Shown: piece after piece, positions 8,486 through 18,042 of the stretch
Numbering within the stretch: the first letter of the stretch is position 1
Layout: each line of letters begins with the position of its first letter
Assembly (NCBI RefSeq): GCF_901905185.1
Contig: NZ_CABFMQ020000109.1
Location: 1 to 64,000, forward strand
DNA length: 64,000 nucleotides
Origin: Methylocella tundrae
GTDB lineage: Bacteria > Pseudomonadota > Alphaproteobacteria > Rhizobiales > Beijerinckiaceae
Direction: 5' to 3'
Position numbers and translations under genes: made by a program
The notes under the pieces: model-generated
What the model was told of the DNA's origin: nothing
The model's database searches: none
What the model saw: only the letters and a program-made list of their open reading frames with translations

Positions 8486-9393
8486 GATGCGTCATCCGCA
8501 GCGTGGAACAGGCGTTTCGCGTTCGCCTCATCGGCGGGTTCGACTTCGTTTGGCCCGACCACGACCCAATGCGCGAATCCCGCGATGGCCGCGAAAGCCA
8601 TGCCGGCGAGCGCGAGGGGCTTGAGCAGTCCCTTCCAGGCCGACACCAATGGGCTGATGCGGGGATTGTCGGGCAGTCCCGCGTAGATCGACGGGCGGTC
8701 GGCATGATGCAGGACATACATGACATGCGTGCCGCCGACGCCCGGCGGATCATAAAGGCCGGCGTTGGCGAAGCCGCGCGATTTGAGTTCTTCAACGCGC
8801 TCACCGGCCCAATGGCTCATATCCTCCTTCGAGCCGAACATGATCGAGCCGGTCGGACACGCCTTGACGCAGGCGGGTTCGAGGCCGACCGAAACCCTGT
8901 CGGAGCAGAGCGTGCATTTATAGGATTTATGATCCTGCTTGCTGATCCGGGGGATGTTGAAGGGACATCCTTTGACGCAATAGCCGCAGCCGATGCAATT
9001 TTCGCTGATGAAATCGACGATGCCATTGGCGTATTGGACGATCGCGCCAGGCGCCGGGCACGCCTTCAGGCAGCCGGGATCCTCGCAGTGCATGCAGCCG
9101 TCCTTGCGGATCAGCCATTCGAGATCGCCCTTGTCATTGTCCCACTCGGTGAAGCGCATGAGCGTCCAGACGGCGGGCTCAAGATCGCTCGGGTTGTCGT
9201 AGGACCCTTCAAAGCTTCCGATCTCCGGCCGCAGATTGTTCCACTCCATGCAGGCGGCCTGGCACGCCTTGCAGCCGATGCAGCGGCTGACGTCGATGAG
9301 CTTTGCGACTTCCTGTTCGTGGTTGCGCACCGAAGGTGGCGTCAGGGTCGAAGCTGAGCGCCGGATAAGGTCCTGGGACTGCAGGTCTGCCAT
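8482..9393 (-). CDS. fdoH: Formate dehydrogenase beta subunit, iron-sulfur protein
   Basis: This 303-residue electron-transfer subunit carries four ferredoxin-type cysteine groups: CIGCKACQAAC, CMHCEDPGCLKACP, CIGCGYCVKGCP and CTLCSDR...ACVKACP, enough for four [4Fe-4S] clusters. A single C-terminal membrane helix (about LALAGMAFAAIAGFAHWVVV) anchors it, as in E. coli FdnH. It lacks its own signal peptide and is expected to leave the cell with FdoG through the Tat pathway. It begins 14 bases after fdoG ends. Confidence 0.96.
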   Translation of the reverse strand: MADLQSQDLIRRSASTLTPPSVRNHEQEVAKLIDVSRCIGCKACQAACMEWNNLRPEIGSFEGSYDNPSDLEPAVWTLMRFTEWDNDKGDLEWLIRKDGCMHCEDPGCLKACPAPGAIVQYANGIVDFISENCIGCGYCVKGCPFNIPRISKQDHKSYKCTLCSDRVSVGLEPACVKACPTGSIMFGSKEDMSHWAGERVEELKSRGFANAGLYDPPGVGGTHVMYVLHHADRPSIYAGLPDNPRISPLVSAWKGLLKPLALAGMAFAAIAGFAHWVVVGPNEVEPADEANAKRLFHAADDAS

Positions 9394-9407
9394 CAGTTCG
9401 GGCTCCT

Positions 9408-12400
9408 TCAGGCGACGGGGGCGCCAACCTTCTCGAGATTGACGAGAAAGGCCTTGAATTCAGGCGTTTGCGTGTTGGCGTCGCCGACCGACGGCGTCAG
9501 GGTGTTGGCGCCGTAGCCTTTGCGGGCCATGCCGGTGACCCCCCAGTGGATCGGCACGCCGATCACGTGCGTTGTCTTGCCGTCGACCAGCATAGGCTTT
9601 ATCCGCTTCGTCACATAGGCCTTGCAGACGATCGCGCCGCGCTTGGAGGCGACGCGCACCCAGCCTCCCTGAAGGACGCCTTTTTCCTTGGCCAGCTGCT
9701 CGCCGATTTCGACGAACTCCTCCGGCTGCAGGATCGAATTGATCAGAGCATGCTTGGTCCAGTAGTGGAAATGCTCGGTCAGCCGGTAGGTCGTCGCGAC
9801 ATAGGGGAAATCCGCGGGGGTCCCGAACGCCGCGCGATCGTCAGCGAAGACGCGGGCCGCGGGATTGGTGCGCACCTTTGGGTGCAGCACGTTCTGAGAC
9901 GGCGATTCGAATGGTTCATAATGTTCAGGGAACGGCCCCTCAGTCATCTGGTCTCTTGCGAACAAGCGTCCAAGACCCTCGTCGTTCATGATGAACGGCC
10001 CGATATCGTCCGCCGGCTTCGCGGCGGGCGCGTAGTCGGGCACGTCTATGCCCGTCCATTGGCTGCCGTTCCATTCGATGATCGGCTTGTCCGGATTCCA
10101 GGCCTTTCCCGCAGGGTTGGCGCTGGCGCGATTGTAAAGAATGCGCCTGTTGGCCGGCCACGCCCAGGCCCAGTTCGGCGCGATGCCCTGTTCGCGCGGG
10201 TCGGTCGCATCGCGCCGCGCCATCTGATTGCCCTTTTCGGTGTAGCAGCCGGAGAAGATCCAGCAGCCGCTCGCAGTCGAGCCGTCGTCGCGCAACTGCG
10301 CAAAACCGTCGAGCAGGCGCCCGGCTTTCGTCGTCACCGCGCCCGTATCGTCCTTGAGATCCGCGAGAGCCTTGCCGTTCATTTCCTTGGCCAATTCCTC
10401 AGGATCGGGCTCGGTCGGATCGGTATAGGCCCAAGTCAGGTTGAGGATCGGATCCGCAAACACGCCGCCGTCTTTGCGGTACATCTCGCGCATGCGGTGG
10501 AAAATTTGCGCCATGATCCAGATGTCGGACTTGGCGTCGCCAGGGGGCGGCGCCGCTTTCCAGTGCCATTGCAGCCAGCGCGCCGAATTGACGAGAGAGC
10601 CGTCCTCTTCGGCAAAGCATGTCGTCGGCAGCTGGAACACCTCGGTCTGGATCGAGGCCGGGTCGGACGGATTCTGCGGCCCGAAATTCTCCCAGAAACG
10701 TGAAGTCTCGGTGTCGAGCGGATCCATCACGACGAGATACTTCAGCTTGCCGAGGCCGCGGCGGATCTTGCCTTTGTCCGGGAAGGCCTGCAGCGGATTG
10801 AAGCCCTGGCATATGTAGCCGTTGAGTTCGCCATGGTTCATCATCTCGAAGGCGCGGATGATGTCATAGCTGCCGGCGTCCGACTTCGGCAGGAAGTCAT
10901 AGGCCCAATCATTGTCCGCGCGCGCCGCGTCGCCATAGATCGCCTTCTGGAAACTGACAAAGAACTTGCCATAGTTGCGCCAATAGCTGATCTGGCCACG
11001 CCGCAGCGGCTTGAATTGCCTCTTTTCCATATATTTCTGGAAGGTCGGTTCTGTCTCGGTCGGCAGCACCATATAGCCCGGCATCAAATTCCAGAGGAGT
11101 CCGACGTCGGTAAGGCCCTGAATGTTGGAATGGCCGCGCAAAGCGTTCATGCCGCCGCCTGCGACGCCGATGTTGCCGAGCAGAAGCTGAACCATCGCCA
11201 TCGCACGGATGTTCTGGGAACCGATCGAGTGTTGCGTCCAGCCGAGGGCGAACAGGCTCGTCAGCGCCTTGTCGGGCGCGGATGTCGTAGCGAAGAGCCG
11301 ACAGACGTTGAGGAATTTATCCTGCGGCGTGCCGCAGATGCGCGACACCATCTCCGGCGTGTAGCGATCGACATGGGCGCGCAGCAGATTGATGACGCAG
11401 CGCGCGTCCGCCCATGTATCGTCCGCCTTGGCATAGCCTTCGTCATCAAGCGCGTAGTTCCAGCTCGACTTGTCGTAGCTGTGCGTGTCCTCCTTATAGC
11501 CAGAGAACAGCCCGTCCTCGAAAGCAAAGCCGTCCTTCACGATCAGGCTGGCGTTGGTGTAGGCGCGCACATATTCCTTCTGGATGGCGTCCTGCTCCAG
11601 AAGGTAACGGATGACGCCATTAAGGAAGGCGATGTCGGTCCCGGGCCGGATCGGGACATAAACGTCCGCGACCGACGCCGTGCGGGTAAAGCGCGGATCG
11701 ACCACCACGAGCTTGGCGTTGTTCTCGATCTTCGCTTCGATCACCCATTTGAAGCCGCAGGGGTGCGCCTCGGCCGCGTTGCCGCCCATGACCAGCACGA
11801 CATTGGCGTTCTTGATGTCCTGCCAGGTGTTGGTCATTGCGCCGCGACCGAATGATGGGGCCAAACTGGCCACCGTCGGCGCGTGTCAGACGCGGGCCTG
11901 ATTGTCGAAGACCAACATCCCGAAGGAGCGGGCGATCTTCCACGTAAGATAAGCGGTCTCGCTCGATGACGCGGACGCCGCGAGCATCCCGGTGCTCAGC
12001 CATCGGTTCACCGTGGCCCCGGCAGCGTTCTTCGCGATGAAATTCGCGTCGCGATCCTGTTTCATCAGGGTCGCGATGCGGCCGAGCGCGAAATCCCACG
12101 AAACCTCTTTGAGTTCGCCGCCGCCAGGCGCCCGATATTTCGGGGACTGCAGCCGCGTCGGCGCATGTACGATGTCGAGAAGCGCCGAGCCCTTCGGACA
12201 CAGCGTGCCGCGGTTGACCGGATGGTCGGGATCACCCTCGATGTGGATAATGTCGGACCTTGCGTTCATCGCGCGGTCCCCCATGCTGTAGATCAAGATC
12301 CCGCAGGCGACGGAGCAATAGGTGCAGGTGTTGCGGGTCTCTGTCGTCGCCGTGAGCTTGAACGGCCGGACGGACGCAGCCAAAGCTTCGCCGGAAAGGC

Positions 12401-12479
12401 CGAACCCGAGAGCGCCAAGACTCGATACCGCCAAGCTGGCGCCGGTGAGCTTGATGAATCCACGCCGACTGAGTTTCAT
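9408..12479 (-). CDS. fdoG: Formate dehydrogenase alpha subunit, selenocysteine-containing
   Basis: The catalytic subunit oxidises formate at a bis-MGD molybdenum (or tungsten) site in the periplasm. It reads as one 1023-residue protein only if the in-frame TGA at 11888-11886 is read as selenocysteine (residue 198). The flanking residues DNQARV-U-HAPTVASLAPSFGRGAMTN match selenocysteine FDH-N/FDH-O. The start at 12479 gives a Tat signal (SRRGFIK, residues 4-10, then a hydrophobic stretch ending near GEALA) with a GGGAG ribosome site. The [4Fe-4S] cysteines CTYCSVAC lie at 52-59. Length compares with 1015 in E. coli FdnG. Automatic gene callers would split it into a 197-codon and an 821-codon piece. 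It leads the fdoGHI-fdhE operon. Confidence 0.97.
11856..11888 (-). promoter_or_regulatory. UGA(Sec) codon with putative bacterial SECIS hairpin
   Basis: Immediately after the UGA (11888-11886), the mRNA can form a GGCC/GGCC stem (11871-11868 with 11862-11859) closing the five-base loop AGUUU. This has the same spacing and a similar loop to the E. coli fdnG element, whose loop is AGUCU between GCA and UGC. SelB binds such an apical loop. The lower stem pairs poorly on paper, so a proper fold is needed. Confidence 0.75.
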
Positions 12480-13081
12480 GAGCGCACGCTCCCGCGGATC
12501 TTGGCCATAGCCAACAGACACTCTAGGGCAGTCCAATCAACGCATAAATATAGACGATATGGCCCGCGTCACAAGGAAAAGTCGCCGCCCGCCTGGACGA
12601 CGCGACATCATACCTCCGCGATCCGGGCGCGAGGGTCGAGACCGCACTGACGCCGGCGCACGCATCATGAGGATGGCGTCGGGCGAGACGAAGCAGGCGC
12701 GGTTCGTTGCTTTCGAGGCGCCTACTCGAAACGGCGCCGATCAGGGCGGCTTCGGGCGACCTGGCCTCTGTCTTCGCGGATTGGCGCCGGGCGCGCGTTG
12801 GATTTGGCGCCGCCCGGTCCGAGAGAGAAGATTGACGAAAGGAGTTTGGCGGCTCTCCGTTCGCGCTTGTCATGCTCGCGCTCAGGCGTTAGGCGTTAAG
12901 ATACGCAGACCATCCGCTAAGCGCGATCATTGCGCGGGGTTGATTTGCCGGCTCTGGCGGCTCGCCAGAATCCTTTTGTAGCACGGCGCAGAAAGCTGCG
13001 CCGCCGGCGCCAGGGTTATTGCCTTGGAACCTCGCCGAGACTGAATTCCGCGCTCACCAAAAGCAGGAGGACCTAAGACAA
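12480..13081. other. Intergenic region between divergent fdoG and an oxidoreductase gene
   Basis: About 600 bases. The fdoG ribosome site GGGAG lies at about 12495-12489 (minus strand), and a GGAGG for the rightward gene lies near 13066-13070. Open frames here are arginine-rich and look like chance frames of GC-rich DNA. A tandem GGCGTTA pair at about 12886-12897 is the only small repeat I noticed. No RNA gene or terminator is evident. Confidence 0.5.
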
Positions 13082-14089
13082 ATGCCGAAAGCCATATTCG
13101 TAGAGGCCGGCGGAGGATTCGAGCGCGTGGTCGTCGGCGTGAGCGAGGCGCCGGAGCCGCAGCGCGGCGAAATAACCGTGAGACTTCACGCAAGCTCGCT
13201 CAACTATCATGATTATGCGGTGGTGAGCGGCATGTGGGGACCGAGCGAGCGGCGCATTCCGATGTCGGATGGCGCGGGCGAAGTCTGCGCCGTCGGCCCG
13301 GAGGTGACCGAGTTCGCCGTCGGCGATCATGTCGTCAGCACTTTCTTCCCGACCTGGCTCGCCGACGCTCCTGCTGTTGACAGTTTTGCGACCGTTCCCG
13401 GCGACGGCGTCGACGGCTATGCCCGTGCGATCGTAACCCGTCCAGCGACCGCCTTCACCCATGCGCCACAAGGCTACAGCCACGTCGAGGCGGCGACGCT
13501 GACGACCGCGGCCCTGACGGCATGGCGGGCGCTGCATGTCGACGATGCTCTCAAGGCTGGCGACGTCGTTCTGGTTCAGGGAACGGGCGGAGTTTCGATC
13601 TTTGCGTTGCAATTTGCGAAAATGGCCGGCGCTACCGTCATTGCAACCTCATCAAGCGGCGAAAAGCTCGAGCGGCTCAAGGCGATGGGGGCAGACCATG
13701 TCATCAACTACAAGACCGACGCCGCATGGGGAGAGACCGCCCGCCGCCTTACCGGCAACCGCGGCGTCGACCATGTGATCGAGGTCGGCGGCCCCGCGAC
13801 CCTCGAACAATCCATGACCGCCGCCCGTGTCGGCGGCCACATCTCGGTCATCGGCATCCTGACCGGCGTCGCCGGCCCTCTTCCCCTCGTGCCGGCGCTC
13901 GTGCGGCAGTTGCGCTTGCAAGGCGTTCTTGTCGGCAGCCGCAAGCATCAGATGGACATGATCCGCGCTATCGACGCAACCGGCATGAAACCTGTGATCG
14001 ACAGCGAGTTTCCGCTCGAGGACATCGTGGAAGCTTTCCGCCATCAGGAAAGCAACAAGCACTACGGCAAGATCTGCTTGAGCTTCTGA
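13082..14089 (+). CDS. Zinc-independent MDR-family alcohol dehydrogenase / quinone oxidoreductase-like protein
   Basis: A 335-residue medium-chain dehydrogenase/reductase. The N-terminal GroES-like domain (residues 1 to about 125) contains the family pattern SSLNYHDYAVVSGMWG. The Rossmann domain has VQGTGGVSIFALQFAKMAGA (about residues 163-182) and a cofactor-discriminating loop ATSSSGEKLERLK. The catalytic zinc cysteine of true alcohol dehydrogenases is replaced by Asn-Tyr, so it resembles NAD(P)H:quinone reductases. Start at 13082 is favoured by GGAGG 11 bases upstream; an earlier in-frame start at 13019 lacks support. It is a single gene followed by a hairpin terminator. Substrate unknown. 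Confidence 0.88.
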   Translation: MPKAIFVEAGGGFERVVVGVSEAPEPQRGEITVRLHASSLNYHDYAVVSGMWGPSERRIPMSDGAGEVCAVGPEVTEFAVGDHVVSTFFPTWLADAPAVDSFATVPGDGVDGYARAIVTRPATAFTHAPQGYSHVEAATLTTAALTAWRALHVDDALKAGDVVLVQGTGGVSIFALQFAKMAGATVIATSSSGEKLERLKAMGADHVINYKTDAAWGETARRLTGNRGVDHVIEVGGPATLEQSMTAARVGGHISVIGILTGVAGPLPLVPALVRQLRLQGVLVGSRKHQMDMIRAIDATGMKPVIDSEFPLEDIVEAFRHQESNKHYGKICLSF

Positions 14090-14145
14090 CCAGCGCGGCG
14101 CCGCCCGACAGCCCCCGCCGCAGGAAGAGGCGTATAAATATTTGC

Positions 14146-14164
14146 GCCCGAGGCGGGCTTCTTT
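14146..14164 (+). terminator. Rho-independent terminator
   Basis: A GCCCG-AGG-CGGGC hairpin followed by TTCTTT lies 57 bases after the oxidoreductase stop codon. A larger alternative stem (GAGGCGGGC 14150-14158 with GCCCGCCTC 14173-14181) overlaps it. Confidence 0.6.
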
Positions 14165-14293
14165 ATCGAGGGGCCCGCCTCTACGCGCCAACGTTGTCAG
14201 GCTCTTCCAACCAGCCAAACGTCGTCTTTTTAAGACACACCCCACAGCTTTCGAAAGCAACAGCCTTGACGTATTTCACCACATAGATTTTCG

Positions 14294-14539
14294 TCAAAGC
14301 TCATCATCCATATAATATCCACGATGCCATTCCCTTGAAGTGTACCGAGTAAGTCCGCCCCAAAACATTTTGTAAAACTTAAACATGAGAATAAGCCCAA
14401 TCCAAGGGGAAGCGAATATGCCAACCCAAAACCAAATTTGAAAAAGTTCGTTTGCTGGAGCGTTCCAATTTCCGTGTTGATAGATAGTGGCCACTATACC
14501 AAAAGCGACCCAAGCAAAGATAACCCAAAACGTCTTCAT
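14294..14539 (-). CDS. Small membrane protein of unknown function, AT-rich gene
   Basis: An 81-residue protein, MKTFWVIFAWVAFGIVATIY onward, with two predicted membrane helices (residues about 3-20 and 33-55) and a polar C-terminus ending YYMDDEL. The ATG at 14539 has a good AAAGGAG ribosome site 6-7 bases upstream. The gene and its flanks (about 14220-14580) are much richer in A+T than the neighbours and use codons such as AAA, ATA and TTT freely, which suggests recent transfer. I recognise no family. Confidence 0.62.
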   Translation of the reverse strand: MKTFWVIFAWVAFGIVATIYQHGNWNAPANELFQIWFWVGIFASPWIGLILMFKFYKMFWGGLTRYTSREWHRGYYMDDEL

Positions 14540-14594
14540 AATAATCTCCTTTAAAATAATAAACACAATACGAGGGTATTATGCCTTCCTCAGC

Positions 14595-15035
14595 GTGCGT
14601 AGAGCCGCGCGACTGTCGGGCAAGAGCAAGAGCACTATCCTCCGGGCCATCCGGTCCGGACGGCTTTCGGCCAGGAGAACCGATCAGGGCGCCTATGCGG
14701 TAGACCCAGCTGACCTATGCCGCGTTTATCCTGCCGCCAACACGCCCATTGAAACGGAACGTTTCAGGGGCCAGAACGCGGAAGAACTCGTATCAGCGAA
14801 TGAGTCGAACGCTATTGCGCCAGAATCTGTCGCAGAACACGCCAAGGTCGAAAGCAAGATCGGAGAGGCGCGGGACCGATGTCGGGCGCGAGCCGAACAT
14901 ACGGTGTTGACGCGTAGCACGCCCGAGCGGCGCCCCTGGTGGGTTGCGGCATTTTCCAGCGCCTCCAGCTTTTCTCGCGCCCTTCTTTCGGGCGCTCTGG
15001 CGTGTCGAGCAAGGTTGATAGCACTTGTAGAATAG
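14595..15035 (+). pseudogene. Remnant of plasmid-type helix-turn-helix protein
   Basis: The first 45 codons (SVRRAARLSGKSKSTILRAI followed by RSGRLSARRTDQGAYAVDPADLCRVYP) match the N-terminal DNA-binding region common in Rhizobiales plasmid and mobile-element proteins, which usually begin with a Met a few residues earlier. Here the expected start is gone: only GTG at 14595 is available and the sequence upstream is the AT-rich block. The rest is low-complexity, yet near the end it has ERRPWW, similar to the Trp-Trp-Arg terminus of that family. I read it as N-terminally truncated and otherwise degraded. Confidence 0.55.
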
Positions 15036-15144
15036 GCCATTGGCCGCATGGTCTAATGGAGACCGCGCGCGACGCGCTCGACGCGCCGCGCCGACGCGCG
15101 CCATGTGCTGGACAATCGGGTGTGGACGATGATCGTTCGGCGCA

Positions 15145-16269
15145 TTATCGCTCCCGATGTCCAGAACTTGAAATCAAACCGATCGGGGTCGCGCGCGACG
15201 GTCTTTTTCCGGCTTCCAACAGCGCCATCGCCCTTTCCTCGATACGTTCACGCCAGGCGATCTTTTCGAGCCAGCGCGGCGGGATCCCGCGGCGCCCCCA
15301 GATTGCGCCCGCCAATTGGCCCGCAACGGCCCCAACGGTGTCGGCGTCGCCCCCGAGATTGACGGCGAGGATCAGCGCCTCCTCGAAACAGTCGCTGCGC
15401 CCGACGGCCCAGATCGCCGCCTCAAGCGTTGAGACGACATATCCGGAAGAGGAAATCGTCTCGCGGGTTTTGGTTTTCCACGCCCCAGCGGCGATGGCGC
15501 CGACGACGCCCCTTTCGCCCAATTTTCGATCGCGCAAAACCTCCTCCTTGTCGCCTCCGGCAATGGCTTCGACAAGAAGCCGCGCAAAAAAAGCGCAGGC
15601 CGCCTGGCATACGACCGCCGGATGGGTTGTCTTGCTTTGCAACTCCGCAAGAGTCGCCGCTACATCTGGATCGGGCGCGGCAAACAATGCGACCGGCGCA
15701 AGCCGCATCAGTGAGCCATTGCCGGCCCGGTTCGGGTCTCCTCGCCCTACCCCGGCGAGCTTGCCTGTCCGATGGAAATCAGTGAGCGCTTCCCGCGTCG
15801 CGACGCCGATATCGAAACAGCGGCCGGTGACGCTGTTTTCCCCCTCGCGCCACCAAAGGACAAATCGGCGCATGAGGTCGAGCGGATCAAAAGTGCGCCG
15901 CGCAATAAGAGAGTCGGCCAGACACAGCGCCATACTGGTGTCGTCGGTCCATTCGCCGGGTTTCAGGTTAAACGGGCCTCCACCGATGATGTCGCGCACC
16001 TCCGGTTGGCTATCCCGCTTTGAGAATTCGAGCGCCGCACCGAGCGCATCCCCGACGGCGAGGCCAAGCAAGGCGCCAAGAGCGCGGTCGAGATTGATCT
16101 CGCGGTCGCTGGAAACGCCAGTTCTGCCGCGGTCTTGAAGGTCGTCGTCAAAAAAGGACTCGCTGATCGTGTTTGATCCTAAAGAAAAATCGTTCCTCGA
16201 AAATGGGTTATGAAATTTATAATGAGCAACTACGTCAGACTCGGACGCTCCCGATAAGGGACCTCCCAA
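15145..16269 (-). CDS. ADP-ribosylglycohydrolase family protein
   Basis: This protein belongs to the DraG/ARH fold that removes ADP-ribose from proteins or other acceptors using two magnesium ions. Signature segments in order are ALGALLGLAVGDALGAALEF, GEWTDDTSMALCLADSL (first metal site), RAGNGSLMRLAPVALF, and NLGGDADTVGAVAGQLAGA (second metal site). All acidic metal ligands expected for activity are present. The catalytic domain spans about 310 residues. The start is unclear: the frame stays open for about 55 codons upstream of the domain but holds no ATG or GTG, only a TTG at 16269. Either a rare start is used or the native N-terminus has been lost. It lies 85 bases after the WYL regulator on the same strand and is probably co-transcribed. 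Confidence 0.88.
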   Translation of the reverse strand: MGGPLSGASESDVVAHYKFHNPFSRNDFSLGSNTISESFFDDDLQDRGRTGVSSDREINLDRALGALLGLAVGDALGAALEFSKRDSQPEVRDIIGGGPFNLKPGEWTDDTSMALCLADSLIARRTFDPLDLMRRFVLWWREGENSVTGRCFDIGVATREALTDFHRTGKLAGVGRGDPNRAGNGSLMRLAPVALFAAPDPDVAATLAELQSKTTHPAVVCQAACAFFARLLVEAIAGGDKEEVLRDRKLGERGVVGAIAAGAWKTKTRETISSSGYVVSTLEAAIWAVGRSDCFEEALILAVNLGGDADTVGAVAGQLAGAIWGRRGIPPRWLEKIAWRERIEERAMALLEAGKRPSRATPIGLISSSGHRER

Positions 16270-16354
16270 TTATGATTTTATCGGCTGAAACGAATCTGCT
16301 TCCAGCGCGCCGCATCGTCCTGCGCACGGCGATCTTCGCCTCCGGACAAATCAA

Positions 16355-17380
16355 TCATGACGTTGCCGTCTTGCTTGCACGGGCTCTGCTTTTCGATAAG
16401 CGGTGATGCACGTGAAGCGCCGCGACCTGGTCCCACATGAGTTGTTTGAGCCGCTCGGACGCGAGGATCGTCACCGTCGGTCCCCAGGTCATCAAATGAT
16501 GCACAATCTGGAGCAGGCCTCCCGCTCGAAAGCTGACCGTCACCGACCCGTCATTTTCATCCGCCATCTGTTGGGTTGGATGAAACAGATAGGTGCGGGC
16601 GTCAGCGGCCGCGGATGCATCAAAGCGCAGTACGATATCCTCGGGCTCCTCCTGAAATACGCCGAACGAGCGCGAAGCATAAGCGGCGAGATCAAATCCG
16701 TCCGGCGGCGCGCCTGGTTCGTCGGTGACCTCAACGTCGTGGATGCGGTCGAGACGGAAAAGCGCCAGTTCCGGCTTTCGCTTGACGCTGGCGACGAGGT
16801 AATAGCGGGGCGCGAACAGGATCCCATAGGGAACCACCGTGTGTCGACGCGTGGCGTCGCCGTGATTGCTTTCATAACGAAACCTTATGATCCTGCCGGC
16901 GAGCAGGGCCTCTCTCAGCGCTTTGAGCACGGCCGGGTCGGCGAGCGGACGTGGCCCCACCTGCCGCGCGAAGGCCTCCGCGCGAATCTGATCTTCGACA
17001 TCAATGTCGAGCCGCCGGCGATCAGCCTCGCGCAGGCTGGCGCGGATCTTCTGATCCAGTGAACGCAAGGTTATCGCGCGGCCGAGATCCCGGCCTGTCT
17101 CAAGGGCGCGCGCCGCGTTTTCCAGTTCGGTCAATTCGAGCGCCGTCGGCGCCACGGCGAAATTGCCGAGGCCGCGCGCGGCGATGCGAAAGCGAATCTT
17201 GCGGCCGTCTTCCACGCGCTCAAGCAAGCCGAATATGGCCTCAACAGCATCGCGCATCCGTTCCGCCGTGCGACGGCTGACGCCTGCGGTCTCCGCCATT
17301 TCCTCAATCGTCAGACCTTCCGCGCTAGCTGCGAGCGCGCGCGCAAGTCTCAATACGCCTACCGATTTTTCGAAGCGCAT
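16355..17380 (-). CDS. WYL-domain transcriptional regulator
   Basis: A 341-residue DeoR/HTH_11-type regulator. The N-terminal winged helix (residues about 1-60) contains LTIEEMAETAGVSRRTAERM, and the WYL ligand-sensing domain (about 150-215) contains IIRFRYESNHGDATRRHTVV and the motif PYGILFAPRYYLVASVKRKP, followed by a WCX-type C-terminal extension. Proteins of this class sense nucleotides or nucleic acid ends and often control defence or DNA-damage genes. It lies directly before the ADP-ribosylglycohydrolase gene on the same strand, so that gene is its likely target; this is inference. Confidence 0.9.
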   Translation of the reverse strand: MRFEKSVGVLRLARALAASAEGLTIEEMAETAGVSRRTAERMRDAVEAIFGLLERVEDGRKIRFRIAARGLGNFAVAPTALELTELENAARALETGRDLGRAITLRSLDQKIRASLREADRRRLDIDVEDQIRAEAFARQVGPRPLADPAVLKALREALLAGRIIRFRYESNHGDATRRHTVVPYGILFAPRYYLVASVKRKPELALFRLDRIHDVEVTDEPGAPPDGFDLAAYASRSFGVFQEEPEDIVLRFDASAAADARTYLFHPTQQMADENDGSVTVSFRAGGLLQIVHHLMTWGPTVTILASERLKQLMWDQVAALHVHHRLSKSRARASKTATS

Positions 17381-17706
17381 GATGCGCCGCCTCTGCTGAA
17401 CGTCCGAAGATGACGTAGCAATCCCGTATCTTCGTTTTCTGTCAAGCCGAGGTCGTCAAGCGCCCCTATGCACGATGGATGATACGTCGCTATCTCCCAA
17501 TGTGCTGAAGTCGGCCGCTCGCCCACATACTGAAGAACCGCTTCCATATCGGCGAAGTCGTCTATCGTGGTGAGACACACAGTGGCGAGCATTAACCGAT
17601 CCTCGATCGCGGCAATCCGAGGAGCCAGAGCCACGCCATCAAGAATGGCGCGAACGGTCTGTCGCCTTCCCCAGGCCTGCCCAACGCCTCGGCGACCCAC
17701 GAGCAA
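17359..17706 (-). CDS. Hypothetical protein, overlaps WYL regulator start
   Basis: A possible 115-residue product whose end overlaps the WYL gene start by 22 bases. The central part (DRLMLATVCLTTIDDFADME, then AVLQYVGERPTSAHWEIATY) has protein-like composition, unlike the arginine-rich noise frames around it. An internal Met at about residue 39 is another plausible start. I recognise no domain. It could be a third member of the WYL/ADP-ribosylglycohydrolase operon or a fragment of a larger lost gene. Confidence 0.4.
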   Translation of the reverse strand: MLVGRRGVGQAWGRRQTVRAILDGVALAPRIAAIEDRLMLATVCLTTIDDFADMEAVLQYVGERPTSAHWEIATYHPSCIGALDDLGLTENEDTGLLRHLRTFSRGGASCASKNR

Positions 17707-18042
17707 ATGCTCGCCTTAGCTGGGACGAGTCTTCCAAGCGCTCCCGCCGCTCACCCCAAGCTCGATGTGACCCGACCGAAGCGGGTCGCACTTGTCTCGG
17801 TCCATCCCCCGCACAAGGCCAAATCGAACCGCCCTGCGCGAGAATCGAACCGGTCTCTGGCGCCCGTAATTCCGAAATCCCGCACATTGGAAAACGCCCC
17901 AGGGACCGGGGCCTGAAAAGCGCCGAGGAGCGGGCGGATTCCGCTGCATGAGAGTCTCCGGGACGCCGGCCGCCGCACCAAGATCCCGAAACCGCGGGCC
18001 TTTTCGCTGAGACTGCGCCCGTTCCGGAATCGCGGGAATGCG
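17707..18042. other. Gene-poor stretch next to tRNA-Gln
   Basis: About 335 bases with no convincing gene. Two short GAATCGAAC-like T-arm look-alikes occur (around 17822 and 17840), but no cloverleaf can be formed from them. The stretch has the appearance of degraded DNA beside a tRNA gene. Confidence 0.4.

Noticed and set aside
11871..12479. fdoG called as a pseudogene broken by a stop codon
   Set aside because: The stop is UGA in the exact selenocysteine context, with a SECIS-like hairpin and the complete Sec machinery nearby.
12559..12981. 140-codon rightward open frame upstream of the oxidoreductase gene
   Set aside because: Arg/Pro-rich composition, no ribosome site, and overlapping frames of equal quality on the other strand; typical of GC-rich noise.
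17822..17880. GAATCGAAC motifs resembling a tRNA T-arm near tRNA-Gln
   Set aside because: No acceptor, D or anticodon arms can be paired around them; probably chance or a much-decayed fragment.
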